In this document: in pieces, positions 9,673 to 18,986 of the stretch | How positions within the stretch are numbered: position 1 is the first letter of the stretch | Layout of the letters: every line of letters starts with the position of its first letter | Origin: Bythopirellula polymerisocia | GTDB lineage: Bacteria > Planctomycetota > Planctomycetia > Pirellulales > Lacipirellulaceae | Reading direction: 5' to 3' | Assembly (NCBI RefSeq): GCF_007860015.1 | Contig: NZ_SJPS01000001.1 | Span: 124,001 to 188,000 of the forward strand | DNA length: 64,000 nt | Notes under the pieces: model-generated | What the model was told of the DNA's origin: nothing | The model's input: only the letters and a program-made list of their open reading frames with translations | The model's database searches: none | Made by a program: the position numbers and the translations under genes

Positions 9673-9824
9673 AACTGTCCAAGTTGAATTGCATTCGATC
9701 TCTGCGGGATTGAGAGTAGTGACAATGAGATTGTGTCTCAATGCAAGCAGAATCGAAAAACGCTAGAAAAGTCATGAATCACGATCATGGAGGTCTTTTC
9801 CCGCCTTCTGCTTGTCTGCCCGCG

Positions 9825-10505
9825 TCACTGCCCAAAGAGCCGCTTTTCCGAGCTGGCTTCCTTGCCGAGTGACCGATTCTTCAGCGTCTCGCGCCATGAA
9901 GCCGAGAGGGCCGGGCAGTTTGCCAGCATCAAATCGTCTTCAGCACTTCGCGGCTTGGCATACATTACTCTGCTGGCCCAGGCGACGGTCAACTCGGATT
10001 TGTGCTCTACGAGTTCTATTACATCACCCGGCTGGATGGTTCCCTCTTCCAAGACGCGGTAGTACCAGCCGCTGCGGCCGTTCTTTTGTACCAGCATTGC
10101 CAAGTCGGGCATGTTCCAACGTCCGGAGAGTTTCCAACAGGGTTGGCGAGGTTGGGAGATTTGCAAGAGACATTCCCCGATGCGAACGATGTCGCCAATG
10201 TGGCACGTGGATTCGTCGAGTCCGCGGATGGTGAGATTTTCACCAAACCCTCCTGGGGCAAAATTCTTGTCGGGCAATTCTGCATTCCAGACGGCGTAAT
10301 GCTCGTAAGCATAGGCAAGAACCGCCTTGTCGGGACCACCGTGGTGAATGAGATCGGCCTGTTGGTCACCCACCAGATTGGTTCTGCTCACAAATATCGG
10401 CCCCTCAACTTGGCGCTTGTCGATCCCCGACGACCACGGCTTGGCCGAGTCGCCGTCGTATTGCCTAGGACGGCCGACTTGGATGGATACCAGTGAGAGG
10501 TTCAT
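9825..10505 (-). CDS. MOSC domain protein (YiiM-like)
   Basis: 226-residue protein of the MOSC superfamily, which carries molybdenum-cofactor-bound sulfur and in YiiM-type members reduces N-hydroxylated substrates or handles Moco. Visible features are the HHGGPDKAVLAY segment, NFAPGGFGENLTI, and the conserved cysteine in QPRQPCWKL that ligates Moco in relatives. A C-terminal three-helix extension is typical of YiiM. I start at the ATG at 10505; nine extra codons from an upstream TTG add nothing conserved. Stands alone, leftward, between intergenic regions. Confidence 0.8.
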   Translation of the reverse strand: MNLSLVSIQVGRPRQYDGDSAKPWSSGIDKRQVEGPIFVSRTNLVGDQQADLIHHGGPDKAVLAYAYEHYAVWNAELPDKNFAPGGFGENLTIRGLDESTCHIGDIVRIGECLLQISQPRQPCWKLSGRWNMPDLAMLVQKNGRSGWYYRVLEEGTIQPGDVIELVEHKSELTVAWASRVMYAKPRSAEDDLMLANCPALSASWRETLKNRSLGKEASSEKRLFGQ

Positions 10506-10945
10506 GGTTTGTTTATTGTGGAGATTGAACAAATCTTGGTGGGCAAATTCTAGGTTCGAGTTTGCGTCTGACCGGGTATTTCGGAAGTTGTTCCCCGTTG
10601 CTGCACCGCACGGGAAGTTCGCCTGTCAGAATTGCTTGACGGCCAACTGCGTTGCGAAATCTGATGGCTACTCGATTATCGCCTCGGTTCGTTTGCGAAG
10701 CAATTCGATTTGACACTAGAAGTATTGCATACCAGTTAGGCAATTTCGGGAGTTCATAGGGCCTACTTGCTCATTCCTCCCCCCCAAGAGGATGAGTATT
10801 CCACCCCCTCAAGCATTCTGCGAAGAGTTTTCATTGATCGCATAGTGTGTTAACTTATAGCTTGGTTCAGGAGATCCAGTTGTTAGGGGCTACGACCCAC
10901 GCCATGGCCGGCTTCGGGCCCCAGCCTTAAGGCATCGAGTCGAAG
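10506..10945. other. intergenic region before the DUF2156 gene
   Basis: Divergent promoter region of about 440 bases between the MOSC gene and the DUF2156/sulfotransferase operon. I see an AT-rich TTAACTTATAG stretch near 10850 that could be a -10 region for the rightward operon, and no gene or clear structured element. Confidence 0.4.
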
Positions 10946-12214
10946 ATGAATTCTGCACCCCCCAAAGTACCGAGCAAATATGAGCACTATCGCTCTCAGG
11001 GGGAAATGCCTCAGGAACTAGCCAACCGCTTGCGACAGTTTGCCTGCGCATTTGGCGATACCTATGCGTCCTACCTCATTACGGACGTCGACCGCGAATA
11101 CTTCTGGGCATCCGAGCAACTTGGAGTCGTCGCTTTTCGTCGACTGGGTCGCTATGTCAATATCGCCGATGGTCTGCTTGCTGCGCCGGAAAATCGCGAA
11201 CTTCTGTTGGCCGAGTTTCTGGCTTTTGCGGAGCAGAACCACTGGGTGGCATCGTTCATGAATGTGCCGCGCAACGAAATCAAGATGTATCGTCGTCAAG
11301 GGTGCCAAGTTACAAAGTGTGGTGAGGAAGCGCTCATTCAGCTCGACGAGGCCGACTGGCGGGGAAAGCACTCTCAATGGTTGCGCCGCCAAGAAAATTA
11401 TTGCCGACGTCACGGTGTCGACATGTGCGAAATTGACCCCGACCCTACCGATCTCTTCTACAGAGTCGAAGTAGTACCTCAACTCGAAGAAGTGTCTCGT
11501 GACCATATTGCTTCGACCTTGCATCGTCGGGAGATGGAGTTTTTTGTTAGCCAGTTCTCTCCCTACGAGCTTAAAGATCGCCGCCTCTTTGTGGCTCGTG
11601 ACGGCTCGCGCATCATCGCATTTATCATTTGCAATCCAGGATTGGACGGAGATTTCTGGGCGATTGAGGTTTATCGCCGCCGGCAAGACGCTGTGCGTGG
11701 GGTGATTCCAGGCTTGATCCTGTATGCCATGCGTGTAATGAAGGCCGAGGGAGTGAAATATGTTTCGCTCTCTTTGGTTCCCTTTGTACGCTGCAACCCG
11801 GTTAGAGGTGATAGCCCTGTTTATCGCTTTGCGGCAAATTTCTGGTGGCGACATCTCAATTCGATCTACGATGTTCAAGGCATTTTTCATTTCAAGAGCC
11901 GGTTCTGCCCGGACTATCGCGAGATGTTTTTGGCGGCAAAACCAGGGGTCTCAATCCGGTCGTTGCTGGTAATCGCCTACCATTGGAAGCTGTTCCATTT
12001 CAATCCCTTGCGACTATTGAAACGCAGTTTGTTTCGCAAGCGATCTGCTGAGGGCCATAAGTTAGCGGTTCCCGAGCACCGTTCGCAGCGGGCCATTCGC
12101 CAACTGCGCCGCCGGCGTGATTCGAACCCTACGGTGGATTTCCCAACCCCTTCTACTGCCCTCTTCGAGCAGAACGATGCCGAAATCCGCAAGCGCGAGA
12201 AAATCACGGTCTGA
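10946..12214 (+). CDS. DUF2156 protein (phosphatidylglycerol lysyltransferase C-domain-like)
   Basis: 422-residue soluble protein resembling the C-terminal catalytic domain of MprF/LpiA, a double-GNAT fold that moves an aminoacyl group from charged tRNA to a lipid. The N-terminal GNAT-like half has DTYASYLITD and FWASEQLGVVAFRRLGRY; the second half has RLFVARDGSRIIAFIICNP, YRRRQDAVRGVI and KYVSLSLVPF, all typical of the family. It lacks the multi-spanning flippase of true MprF. The last ~60 residues form an unusual Arg-rich tail. It overlaps the start of a sulfotransferase gene, so both are likely co-translated. The lipid target is unknown. Confidence 0.8.
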   Translation: MNSAPPKVPSKYEHYRSQGEMPQELANRLRQFACAFGDTYASYLITDVDREYFWASEQLGVVAFRRLGRYVNIADGLLAAPENRELLLAEFLAFAEQNHWVASFMNVPRNEIKMYRRQGCQVTKCGEEALIQLDEADWRGKHSQWLRRQENYCRRHGVDMCEIDPDPTDLFYRVEVVPQLEEVSRDHIASTLHRREMEFFVSQFSPYELKDRRLFVARDGSRIIAFIICNPGLDGDFWAIEVYRRRQDAVRGVIPGLILYAMRVMKAEGVKYVSLSLVPFVRCNPVRGDSPVYRFAANFWWRHLNSIYDVQGIFHFKSRFCPDYREMFLAAKPGVSIRSLLVIAYHWKLFHFNPLRLLKRSLFRKRSAEGHKLAVPEHRSQRAIRQLRRRRDSNPTVDFPTPSTALFEQNDAEIRKREKITV

Positions 12215-13325
12215 AGCAAGTCTTTGGATGGGCATGGACTTCTTTGCCTGGGTGCGACTGCTAGGCCACAACCGGTTCGCGGTCAGCTTCTCGAAATTGC
12301 CTCAGGTCCTATTGATCACTCTTGTGGCTGTTTTGAACACCAGCCTGCGATGGCTAGAGGTACTTTGGTATGGCGCGGCGTTGCGTAAGATTGAGGTGGG
12401 GGAGGATCCTATTTTTATCATCGGGCATTGGCGCACGGGCACGACGATGCTGCATGAGTTGCTCGCCCTCGATTCGCGCAACCGATGTCCGACGACCTAT
12501 GAATGTCTTTCTCCTAATCATTTTTTATTGAGCGAACGAATCGTCCGCCGACTGGCATCATGGATGTTGCCGCGCACGCGTCCGTTTGACAACATGCGAA
12601 TGAGTTTCGACAGACCCCAGGAAGACGAAGCTGCCCTTTGTTTGCGAGGTCAGCCCAGTCCTTTTCTTACGGTGGCCTTTCCTGGCAGATCTGTGCAGGA
12701 TCAATCGTATGTCACCCTCGAAGGTCTGACTAAGCGACAGTTGTCCGCCTGGAAGGCAAAACTCTTATGGTTCCTTAAACTGTTGCTCTACAAAAAGCCG
12801 GGGAGACTGGTTCTCAAGTCGCCGCAGCACACATTTCGCCTACCCGTGCTGAATGAGATGTTTCCCCGAGCAAAGTTTGTCTATCTCGTTCGCGATCCGT
12901 ATGTCGTCTATCCTTCCACCGTGCATTTTTGGACTACTATGTATGAAATTTATGGTTTGCAAGACTTCGATGATGCGACTGTCGAAGAGTTTGTGTTGTC
13001 GACTTTCGAACAGATGCACACACGAATGGAAGCGACCCGCGACCAAATCCCCTCCGGTAGATTTTTTGAGATGCGCTACGAAAAACTAGCGGAGAATCCT
13101 CTCGCTGAGTTGGAACAACTGTACGACTTCTTAGATTCAGATTTCGAATACGTTCGCCCAGCTGTGGAAAAGTATGCCGAACGCTCAAAGCGGTATCGGA
13201 CGAATGAATACGAGTTGGACGAATCCAGCCGTGAAGCCGTCACTCGCCGCTGGGCGGAATACATTGAGAAGCACGGCTATGAAAGGTGCGAATTACCTGC
13301 CCCGCCGGAAGTGTTGACCACGTAG
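12177..13325 (+). CDS. PAPS-dependent sulfotransferase family protein
   Basis: About 382 residues. The 5'-phosphosulfate-binding loop GHWRTGTTML (near residues 83-92) and the 3'-phosphate-binding strand YLVRDPYVVYPST (near 240-252) mark a PAPS-dependent sulfotransferase of the Sulfotransfer_3 type. The N-terminus before the loop contains a hydrophobic stretch (LPQVLLITLVAVL), suggesting membrane association. Start choice is open: ATG 12177 overlaps the upstream gene by 38 bases and keeps the conserved-looking SLWMGMDFFAWVRLL; ATG 12228 is just after the upstream stop. Coupled to the DUF2156 gene, and convergent with cysNC/cysD, which make its donor PAPS. Substrate unknown, perhaps a lipid or surface glycan. 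Confidence 0.85.
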   Translation: MPKSASARKSRSEASLWMGMDFFAWVRLLGHNRFAVSFSKLPQVLLITLVAVLNTSLRWLEVLWYGAALRKIEVGEDPIFIIGHWRTGTTMLHELLALDSRNRCPTTYECLSPNHFLLSERIVRRLASWMLPRTRPFDNMRMSFDRPQEDEAALCLRGQPSPFLTVAFPGRSVQDQSYVTLEGLTKRQLSAWKAKLLWFLKLLLYKKPGRLVLKSPQHTFRLPVLNEMFPRAKFVYLVRDPYVVYPSTVHFWTTMYEIYGLQDFDDATVEEFVLSTFEQMHTRMEATRDQIPSGRFFEMRYEKLAENPLAELEQLYDFLDSDFEYVRPAVEKYAERSKRYRTNEYELDESSREAVTRRWAEYIEKHGYERCELPAPPEVLTT

Positions 13326-13363
13326 AGCCATGCCAAATCTGCCCACGAGCTAAGCATTAGAGC

Positions 13364-15298
13364 TTACCCTGTCACCACGCTCCGCTTCTTCAACAGATCC
13401 ACGATTCGCTTGACGCATTCGTCGACGTCGAGTTCGTGGGTGCCGAGGACCAGGTCGGCGTTTGCGGGGATTTCGTAGGGGGCGCTTACGCCGGGGAAGT
13501 TGGCGATCTCGCCGGCGTCGGCGGCGCCGTAGAGGCCTTCCTGATCACGTTGTCGGCAGACGTCGATCGGGGCGTTGAGATGCACGACGAGAAACTTGTC
13601 GCGTCCGACGACCTCTGCTGCTTTTTGGCGAACTTCTTCCTGCGGGGCAAGGAACGCGGCGATCGTGATCAGCCCCGCCTCGTTCATCAGGCGGGCTACT
13701 TCGGCACTACGACGCAGGTTCTCGCTGCGGTCGTCCACGGAGAAGCCCAGGTCGCGGGTGATGCCGCGCCGCATGTTCTGGCCGTCGAGTACTGTGACCG
13801 CTCGCCCCATGTCGAAGAGGCGCCGTTCTAAGGCGTAGGCAATTGTGGATTTGCCTGAGCCCGCCAGCCCCGTGAGCAGCACGGTTGCCGGTTGTTGGCC
13901 AAATCGGCCAGATCGTTCCGTGGGGGTGACAGTGCTAAGTTCTTCGTGTAATCGCTCGTCGGCTTCATCGTCCCAGTGATCGGTGTCCGTTGCAGCAGTC
14001 CGCTCGAGGATCATCCCGGCCCCGACCGTGACGTTAGTCATGCGGTCAATGATAATGAACGAGCCCGTGCCATGATTGCTGCGGTAATTGTCGAAGGCAA
14101 TGGCTTGGTTTAGCCGCACTTGGCAACGGCCAATTTCATTGAGTGCCAACTCATCCGTTTCTTCCCGGTGCAATGAGTTCACATCAATGCGATAGCGGAT
14201 GCTCGCCACGCTGCCGGAAACAGTTTTCGTCGCTTGCTTGATGTGATACTGCTTGCCGGGCACGAGTGATTCGTCGGCCATCCAGACGATCGTGGCGTCA
14301 AAGACATCGGCCGTGACAGGGACATTGTCGGGCCGAACGAGCATATCACCTCGGCTGACATCGATTTCGTCTTCGAGTGTGAGGGTCACAGACATGGGAG
14401 TGAAAGCTTCTTCTAGTTCGCCATCGTAGGTGACGATAGATTCGACGCGGCTGGTTTTTCGCGAGGGGAGCACCATCACTGAGTCCCCCTTGCGAATCTT
14501 GCCCGAGGCGATTGTGCCGCAGAAGCCGCGGAAGTCGAGGTGCGGGCGATTCACGATCTGCACGGGATAGCGGAAGTCAATAAAGTTTCGATCCGAGGCA
14601 ATATGCACGTTTTCCAGATGGTGCATCAATGTTGAGCCCTCGTACCAGGGCATGCTCTCACTGTGCTCGATGAGATTGTCCCCCTTGAGGGCGCTGATGG
14701 GAATGAAGTGCTGATCCACCATGTCCAGGCGCACAGCAAACTCGCGGTACTCCTTTTTAATGTTCTCGAATACTTCTTCCGAGTATCCGACGAGGTCCAT
14801 CTTGTTCACCGCTACGAGCACATGCTTGATCCCCAGTAGGGACACGATAAACGAGTGCCGCTTGGTTTGGGTCATCACGCCATGGCGGGCATCGATGAGG
14901 ATTATCGCCAGATCGCAGGTGCTGGCCCCCGTGGCCATGTTGCGGGTGTACTGCTCGTGGCCGGGACAGTCGGCGATGATGAACTTTCGCTTGGCGGTCG
15001 AGAAGTAGCGATAAGCTACGTCAATGGTGATCCCCTGCTCCCGCTCGGCTTTGAGTCCATCGGTCAATAACGCCGGATCGAATCCCCCGCCGGTTGTGCC
15101 GTGGGTAGCGCTGTCGCGTTCGATGGCGGCAAGCTGATCCTCGTAGATCATCTTAGTTTCGTAGAGCAGCATCCCAATGAGCGTACTCTTGCCGTCGTCG
15201 ACGGAGCCACAAGTAAGAAACCGCAGGAGTTCCTTCTGCTCATGCTGCTTGAGGTAGGCGTCGATATCGGTGGCGATTAATGCAGACTGGTGAGACAT
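13364..15298 (-). CDS. cysNC: sulfate adenylyltransferase subunit 1 / APS kinase fusion
   Basis: 644-residue bifunctional enzyme. Residues ~25-440 are an elongation-factor-like GTPase (P-loop GSVDDGKST at 31-39, [13 protein letters not shown]) that drives ATP-sulfurylase CysD. The C-terminal ~190 residues are adenylylsulfate kinase (P-loop GLAGSGKST, then DGQNMRRGI and [12 protein letters not shown]), giving PAPS. The start is the ATG at 15298 (MSHQS); upstream in-frame codons run through a dispersed repeat and look non-coding. It follows cysD by ~210 bases and ends only 38 bases from the convergent sulfotransferase gene. No PAPS or APS reductase is in the window, so PAPS for sulfation is a plausible main use. 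Confidence 0.95.
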   Translation of the reverse strand: MSHQSALIATDIDAYLKQHEQKELLRFLTCGSVDDGKSTLIGMLLYETKMIYEDQLAAIERDSATHGTTGGGFDPALLTDGLKAEREQGITIDVAYRYFSTAKRKFIIADCPGHEQYTRNMATGASTCDLAIILIDARHGVMTQTKRHSFIVSLLGIKHVLVAVNKMDLVGYSEEVFENIKKEYREFAVRLDMVDQHFIPISALKGDNLIEHSESMPWYEGSTLMHHLENVHIASDRNFIDFRYPVQIVNRPHLDFRGFCGTIASGKIRKGDSVMVLPSRKTSRVESIVTYDGELEEAFTPMSVTLTLEDEIDVSRGDMLVRPDNVPVTADVFDATIVWMADESLVPGKQYHIKQATKTVSGSVASIRYRIDVNSLHREETDELALNEIGRCQVRLNQAIAFDNYRSNHGTGSFIIIDRMTNVTVGAGMILERTAATDTDHWDDEADERLHEELSTVTPTERSGRFGQQPATVLLTGLAGSGKSTIAYALERRLFDMGRAVTVLDGQNMRRGITRDLGFSVDDRSENLRRSAEVARLMNEAGLITIAAFLAPQEEVRQKAAEVVGRDKFLVVHLNAPIDVCRQRDQEGLYGAADAGEIANFPGVSAPYEIPANADLVLGTHELDVDECVKRIVDLLKKRSVVTG

Positions 15299-15339
15299 AG
15301 TTGAATGTGGGTTCGGAATGCGGAACGGAAGAAATAGAA

Positions 15340-15428
15340 CGCGGATGAACGCTGATTGGGCGGATTTTCGCAGATCAGATGATTTCGTATCAATCCGCTT
15401 CAATCCGCTGAATCTGCGTTCATCCGCG
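15340..15428. repeat. dispersed repeat with 13-bp inverted ends
   Basis: CGCGGATGAACGC at 15340-15352 is exactly complementary to GCGTTCATCCGCG at 15416-15428. The interior repeats CGGATT/AATCCG words. It lies between cysD and cysNC, just before the cysNC start. Related sequences occur at 35809-35896 and more loosely at 54189-54268, suggesting a mobile or amplified non-coding element. Confidence 0.7.
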
Positions 15429-15510
15429 ACCCATTTCCTCTCCCTTTTGATTTCTACTTCAATAAACAATGATCAACGTACGAAGTTCTCTAACACTATT
15501 GGAAGGGAAG

Positions 15511-16422
15511 CTAGAAGTAGCCATCTTTCTTTTTTTCTTCCATCGACCCTGATTGGTCATAGTCGATTACCCGGCCTTGGCGCTCGCTGGTTTTGGTGAG
15601 GAGCATTTCCTGGATGATCTCGGGGAGAGTCGTAGCAGTTGATTCCACGGCGCCGGTGAGGGGATAGCAGCCCAAGGTGCGAAAGCGGACCATGCGTTCT
15701 TCGATTACCTCCCCGGGTTCGATGGGCATGCGGTCGTCGTCGACCATAATTAAAACACCTTCTTTATTCACTACGGGACGCTTGGCGGCCAAGTAGAGTG
15801 GCACAATCGGGATGCTCTCCAGATGGATGTACTGCCAAACGTCGAGTTCCGTCCAGTTGGAAAGCGGAAACACGCGGATACTTTCCCCCTTGTGGACTTT
15901 GCCGTTGTATAAGTCCCACAATTCGGGGCGTTGGTTTTTCGGGTCCCAGCGGTGGTGCTTGTCGCGGAAGGAATAGACACGCTCCTTGGCACGGGATTTT
16001 TCTTCGTCACGGCGAGCCCCGCCAAAAGCGGCGTCAAATTTGTATTTGGTCAGACCTTGCTTGAGTGCCTGAGTCTTCATGATATCCGTGTGGAGTTGAC
16101 TCCCATGGGTGAAGGGACCGACCCCCTGCTGGATGCCCTCTTCGTTGCTATGAACGATCAAATCCCAGCCCAACCGATTGCGGATCAAATCCTCGCGGAA
16201 GGCGATCATTTCCCGAAACTTCCACGTAGTGTCCACATGCATCAGCGGAAATGGGGGCTTGGCTGGGTAGAAAGCCTTCTCAGCCAAACGGACCATGACC
16301 GACGAGTCCTTACCGATCGAATAAAGCATTACGGGATTATCGAATTCGGCAGCCACCTCTCGAATAATGTGGATGCTTTCGGCTTCAAGTTGCTTGAGGT
16401 GGGTCAGATTGTAGGAAGTCAT
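15511..16422 (-). CDS. cysD: sulfate adenylyltransferase subunit 2
   Basis: 303-residue ATP sulfurylase catalytic subunit, which makes APS from ATP and sulfate together with the CysN GTPase. The PP-loop motif SIGKDSSVM lies near residues 35-43. [43 protein letters not shown] and the C-terminal TKTSERQGR are all characteristic. Full length for the family. It is the first gene of a leftward cysD-cysNC operon interrupted only by a short repeat element. No clear ribosome binding site precedes the ATG. Confidence 0.96.
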   Translation of the reverse strand: MTSYNLTHLKQLEAESIHIIREVAAEFDNPVMLYSIGKDSSVMVRLAEKAFYPAKPPFPLMHVDTTWKFREMIAFREDLIRNRLGWDLIVHSNEEGIQQGVGPFTHGSQLHTDIMKTQALKQGLTKYKFDAAFGGARRDEEKSRAKERVYSFRDKHHRWDPKNQRPELWDLYNGKVHKGESIRVFPLSNWTELDVWQYIHLESIPIVPLYLAAKRPVVNKEGVLIMVDDDRMPIEPGEVIEERMVRFRTLGCYPLTGAVESTATTLPEIIQEMLLTKTSERQGRVIDYDQSGSMEEKKKDGYF

Positions 16423-16894
16423 TGAAGATAATGGAGTTAAGGATGGTTTTAGCGATTTGGTCTAGTATGAATTCGCGGCCAGAAACTAAGGCCGACCGGC
16501 AAGGTTTATTGAAATCAGAAGTTCCGATGTCCTGCCAATTGCCTAGCAAAATCCGCAAAACCGGTAGTCTAGGTGCCAGAGGGCCGAAAAACAACTCGAA
16601 CTCGGGCTTTACTGCGAAATGGGTCTGCGAGTTACACGGTTTTCTCTCAACTTTGTCCGGCTATCAGAACGCCCAACTATTGTAATCGTGGCAATTCAGG
16701 GAGATAATGGAACTTGAGGCGCTGAGCTGGGAGATCGGGGCATGCGGAGCGATTCGCACGGAGCCATGCTACCAGGCTTTTTATCGGAACAGAATTCAAA
16801 CCCTAGCCGTGCCGGCACGTATATATTCTCAGCGACTGGCTGTCGCGCGGAACAAGCGGGGATCGTACGCATTTTCAGGCTCGGCAATTCATCA
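16423..16894. other. divergent intergenic region cysD / PEP-CTERM gene
   Basis: About 470 bases between two divergently read genes; presumably holds both promoters. In-frame codons continue upstream of the chosen start of the rightward gene, but they encode no signal-peptide-like or conserved sequence. I see no RNA gene or clear operator. Confidence 0.4.
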
Positions 16895-18604
16895 ATGCAC
16901 ATCAAGATTAGATATATTGCGTACAGATTAGCTACCCATAAGTCGCTCAAGAGGGCAATCACGAATTGCCTGCGATCCCTTTCAATTTCGCTATGCTTTT
17001 TGCCTGGGCTTTCTGCAGCAGAAGCGACGACCTGGAAAGAATTAATCGGCTACGACCGTTTAGTCAGTATGGTGGGTTCGTCACTACCCAACGGGAATGG
17101 CGTTCCAATCTCGATCGTCGAAGCGGGAGGGACACCTCCCGTGGTCTACTATCCCGATACGACGGATGCCGATTTTCAGGCAGACTCTGATCCGCTCTCT
17201 GCGGCAGTGAGTTTTGTTGATGGCACTGGGCTGAAAGGCAATGGCAACTCAGGTCACGCTACGAATCAAGCAAATAATTTCTTTGGCAATACAGCGAGTG
17301 TGGCACCTGGAGCTAATACAGTCACTGTATATGAAGCGGGAGCCTATTTGAGCAACATTCTCCGCGCTACCACAAGTGCGACTCCCAATGCGCAAGACTT
17401 TCGCGTCCAGAATCATAGTTGGATTGGGACTTACGACAATACTCCTGCTACTCCCCCAACTGCTTCAGAGATAGCCAATGATGTGAGTGCTTTGCGACAT
17501 TTCGATTTCATGATTAACCGAGACAATGTCACGGCCGTAGTTGGATTAAATAACAATACTAACTCTTTGCCTCGTCTGCTCTCACAAAGCTACAACTCAA
17601 TTGCCGTAGGACGTACGGATGGAATTCATAGTTCAGGGCTAACGGATTTGGTGGACTACGGTTTGGGCCGCAGCAAACCAGATATCGTCGCTCCGAGAAC
17701 AACAACTAGTGCTGCAACGTCTTCGCTTAGTTCCGTAGCGACATTCTTGCATAGTGCTGTTGCGGGCACGAATGCCGCCAAGAGCGAAGTCATGAAAGCG
17801 ATTCTGATGGCCGGGGCAACGAAGAGCGAGTTTCTCTCTTGGACCCAAGGATTTGACCCTGCAGACCATTCCATGGTTCGCAACCCCTTAGACGAGACTT
17901 ACGGTGCCGGTCAGGTCAGTGCTTACAACAGCTATGTGATTACTCAGGGAGGCCGTTTTGCAGGCAGCGATTCCACGCCAACGCCTGTCGCGACCCATGG
18001 CTGGGACTATCAAACAATTACAAGCGGCAACGAACTAAAATACCTGATCTCAGTTCCCATGGGGAGCCTTGCGACAGAGCTTTCGATTTTGCTCGACTGG
18101 AATGTCGATGTGTCTGCGGGTTTAAATAGTCAAACCTTGGCCGACTTTAGCTTGGAGCTTAAGGATTCATTTGGCCAAAGTTTGCAGTCCAGCGATAGTA
18201 GTGTGGACAATGTGGAACATATCTACCTGAAGAACTTGGTTCCGGGAGATTATACCCTTACATTGTCAAGCAACATGACCCACGACTTTGGTTTGGCTTG
18301 GCGAACCTCGCTCTTGTATGACTTTCCCTCAGCAGACTTCGACGAAGACGGCGACGTCGATGGCCGTGATTTTCTCACCTGGCAGCGCGGCTACGGAACA
18401 CTAATCGGTGCATCCCATTCCGAGGGTGACGCAGATGGCGACGGAGACGTGGATATCGACGATATCATGCTATTCAAGGCTCAGTATGGCCCGCCGGCTC
18501 AATTGGCTTCAGCCCTGACTTTCGCTGTGCCAGAACCGAGTTCAGCCGTGTTGCTGACCGGAGGACTGCTCGCTTTTTTGCTGAGGCGACGTCATAGGGT
18601 CTGA
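16895..18604 (+). CDS. subtilase-like PEP-CTERM protein, probably inactive
   Basis: 569-residue exported surface protein. A ~44-residue signal peptide is followed by a domain resembling peptidase family S8: NSGHATNQANNFFG recalls the His-site GHGTHVAG, VAPGANTVTVY recalls the following strand, and GRSKPDIVAP is the classic segment before the catalytic Ser. The expected GTSxAAP block is replaced by a Ser/Thr/Ala-rich run with no clear Gly-Thr-Ser, and I cannot place the catalytic Asp. It is therefore likely degenerate. Residues ~495-550 hold two dockerin-like calcium loops (DEDGDVDGRDFLTWQR, then DADGDGDVDIDD). The end is a PEP-CTERM sorting signal (VPEPSS, hydrophobic helix, RRRHR). Start chosen at ATG 16895 for the signal peptide; no strong ribosome site. 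Confidence 0.75.
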   Translation: MHIKIRYIAYRLATHKSLKRAITNCLRSLSISLCFLPGLSAAEATTWKELIGYDRLVSMVGSSLPNGNGVPISIVEAGGTPPVVYYPDTTDADFQADSDPLSAAVSFVDGTGLKGNGNSGHATNQANNFFGNTASVAPGANTVTVYEAGAYLSNILRATTSATPNAQDFRVQNHSWIGTYDNTPATPPTASEIANDVSALRHFDFMINRDNVTAVVGLNNNTNSLPRLLSQSYNSIAVGRTDGIHSSGLTDLVDYGLGRSKPDIVAPRTTTSAATSSLSSVATFLHSAVAGTNAAKSEVMKAILMAGATKSEFLSWTQGFDPADHSMVRNPLDETYGAGQVSAYNSYVITQGGRFAGSDSTPTPVATHGWDYQTITSGNELKYLISVPMGSLATELSILLDWNVDVSAGLNSQTLADFSLELKDSFGQSLQSSDSSVDNVEHIYLKNLVPGDYTLTLSSNMTHDFGLAWRTSLLYDFPSADFDEDGDVDGRDFLTWQRGYGTLIGASHSEGDADGDGDVDIDDIMLFKAQYGPPAQLASALTFAVPEPSSAVLLTGGLLAFLLRRRHRV

Positions 18605-18615
18605 ACTTAGATCAG

Positions 18616-18975
18616 TTAATGGCCCAAGCGGATCGTGACCAGTCCAAGAGCGGCCAAGACACCGCCGGTTAACTTCAACCAAAATCCTACTTCCGCGGGC
18701 CGTTGTCGTGCGGTTTCCAGATCTGCTTTGATTTTCTTGAAGCGTTGCTGAACAGCGCGTAATTCTGCGGACTCCTCGGCAGTTAGCTCTCTGGCCGCAT
18801 GCAAACTCTCGTGAGCAGCAGTAATCTGGGCAGCTGATGCTTCGGCGAACTCTTGAGCTTGCTCTTCAGACCATTGTCTGCTGCCAGCGATGGGCCACCA
18901 AAAGCCTGTTGCCACCAAGAGGAGACCTCCTAACACCGCACACGTGCTAATTGTGTGCCTGGATACTAACTTCAT
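18616..18975 (-). CDS. small membrane protein with coiled coil
   Basis: 119 residues. A hydrophobic N-terminal segment (about 10-30), a charged Ala/Glu/Gln-rich helix likely to form a coiled coil (about 35-92), and a second hydrophobic segment (about 96-116) suggest a two-span membrane protein with a central helical hairpin. I do not recognise the family. It begins 11 bases after the stop of the DUF1559 pseudopilin gene on the same strand, so the two probably share a transcript. Confidence 0.6.
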   Translation of the reverse strand: MKLVSRHTISTCAVLGGLLLVATGFWWPIAGSRQWSEEQAQEFAEASAAQITAAHESLHAARELTAEESAELRAVQQRFKKIKADLETARQRPAEVGFWLKLTGGVLAALGLVTIRLGH

Positions 18976-18986
18976 AGCAAACTAGG

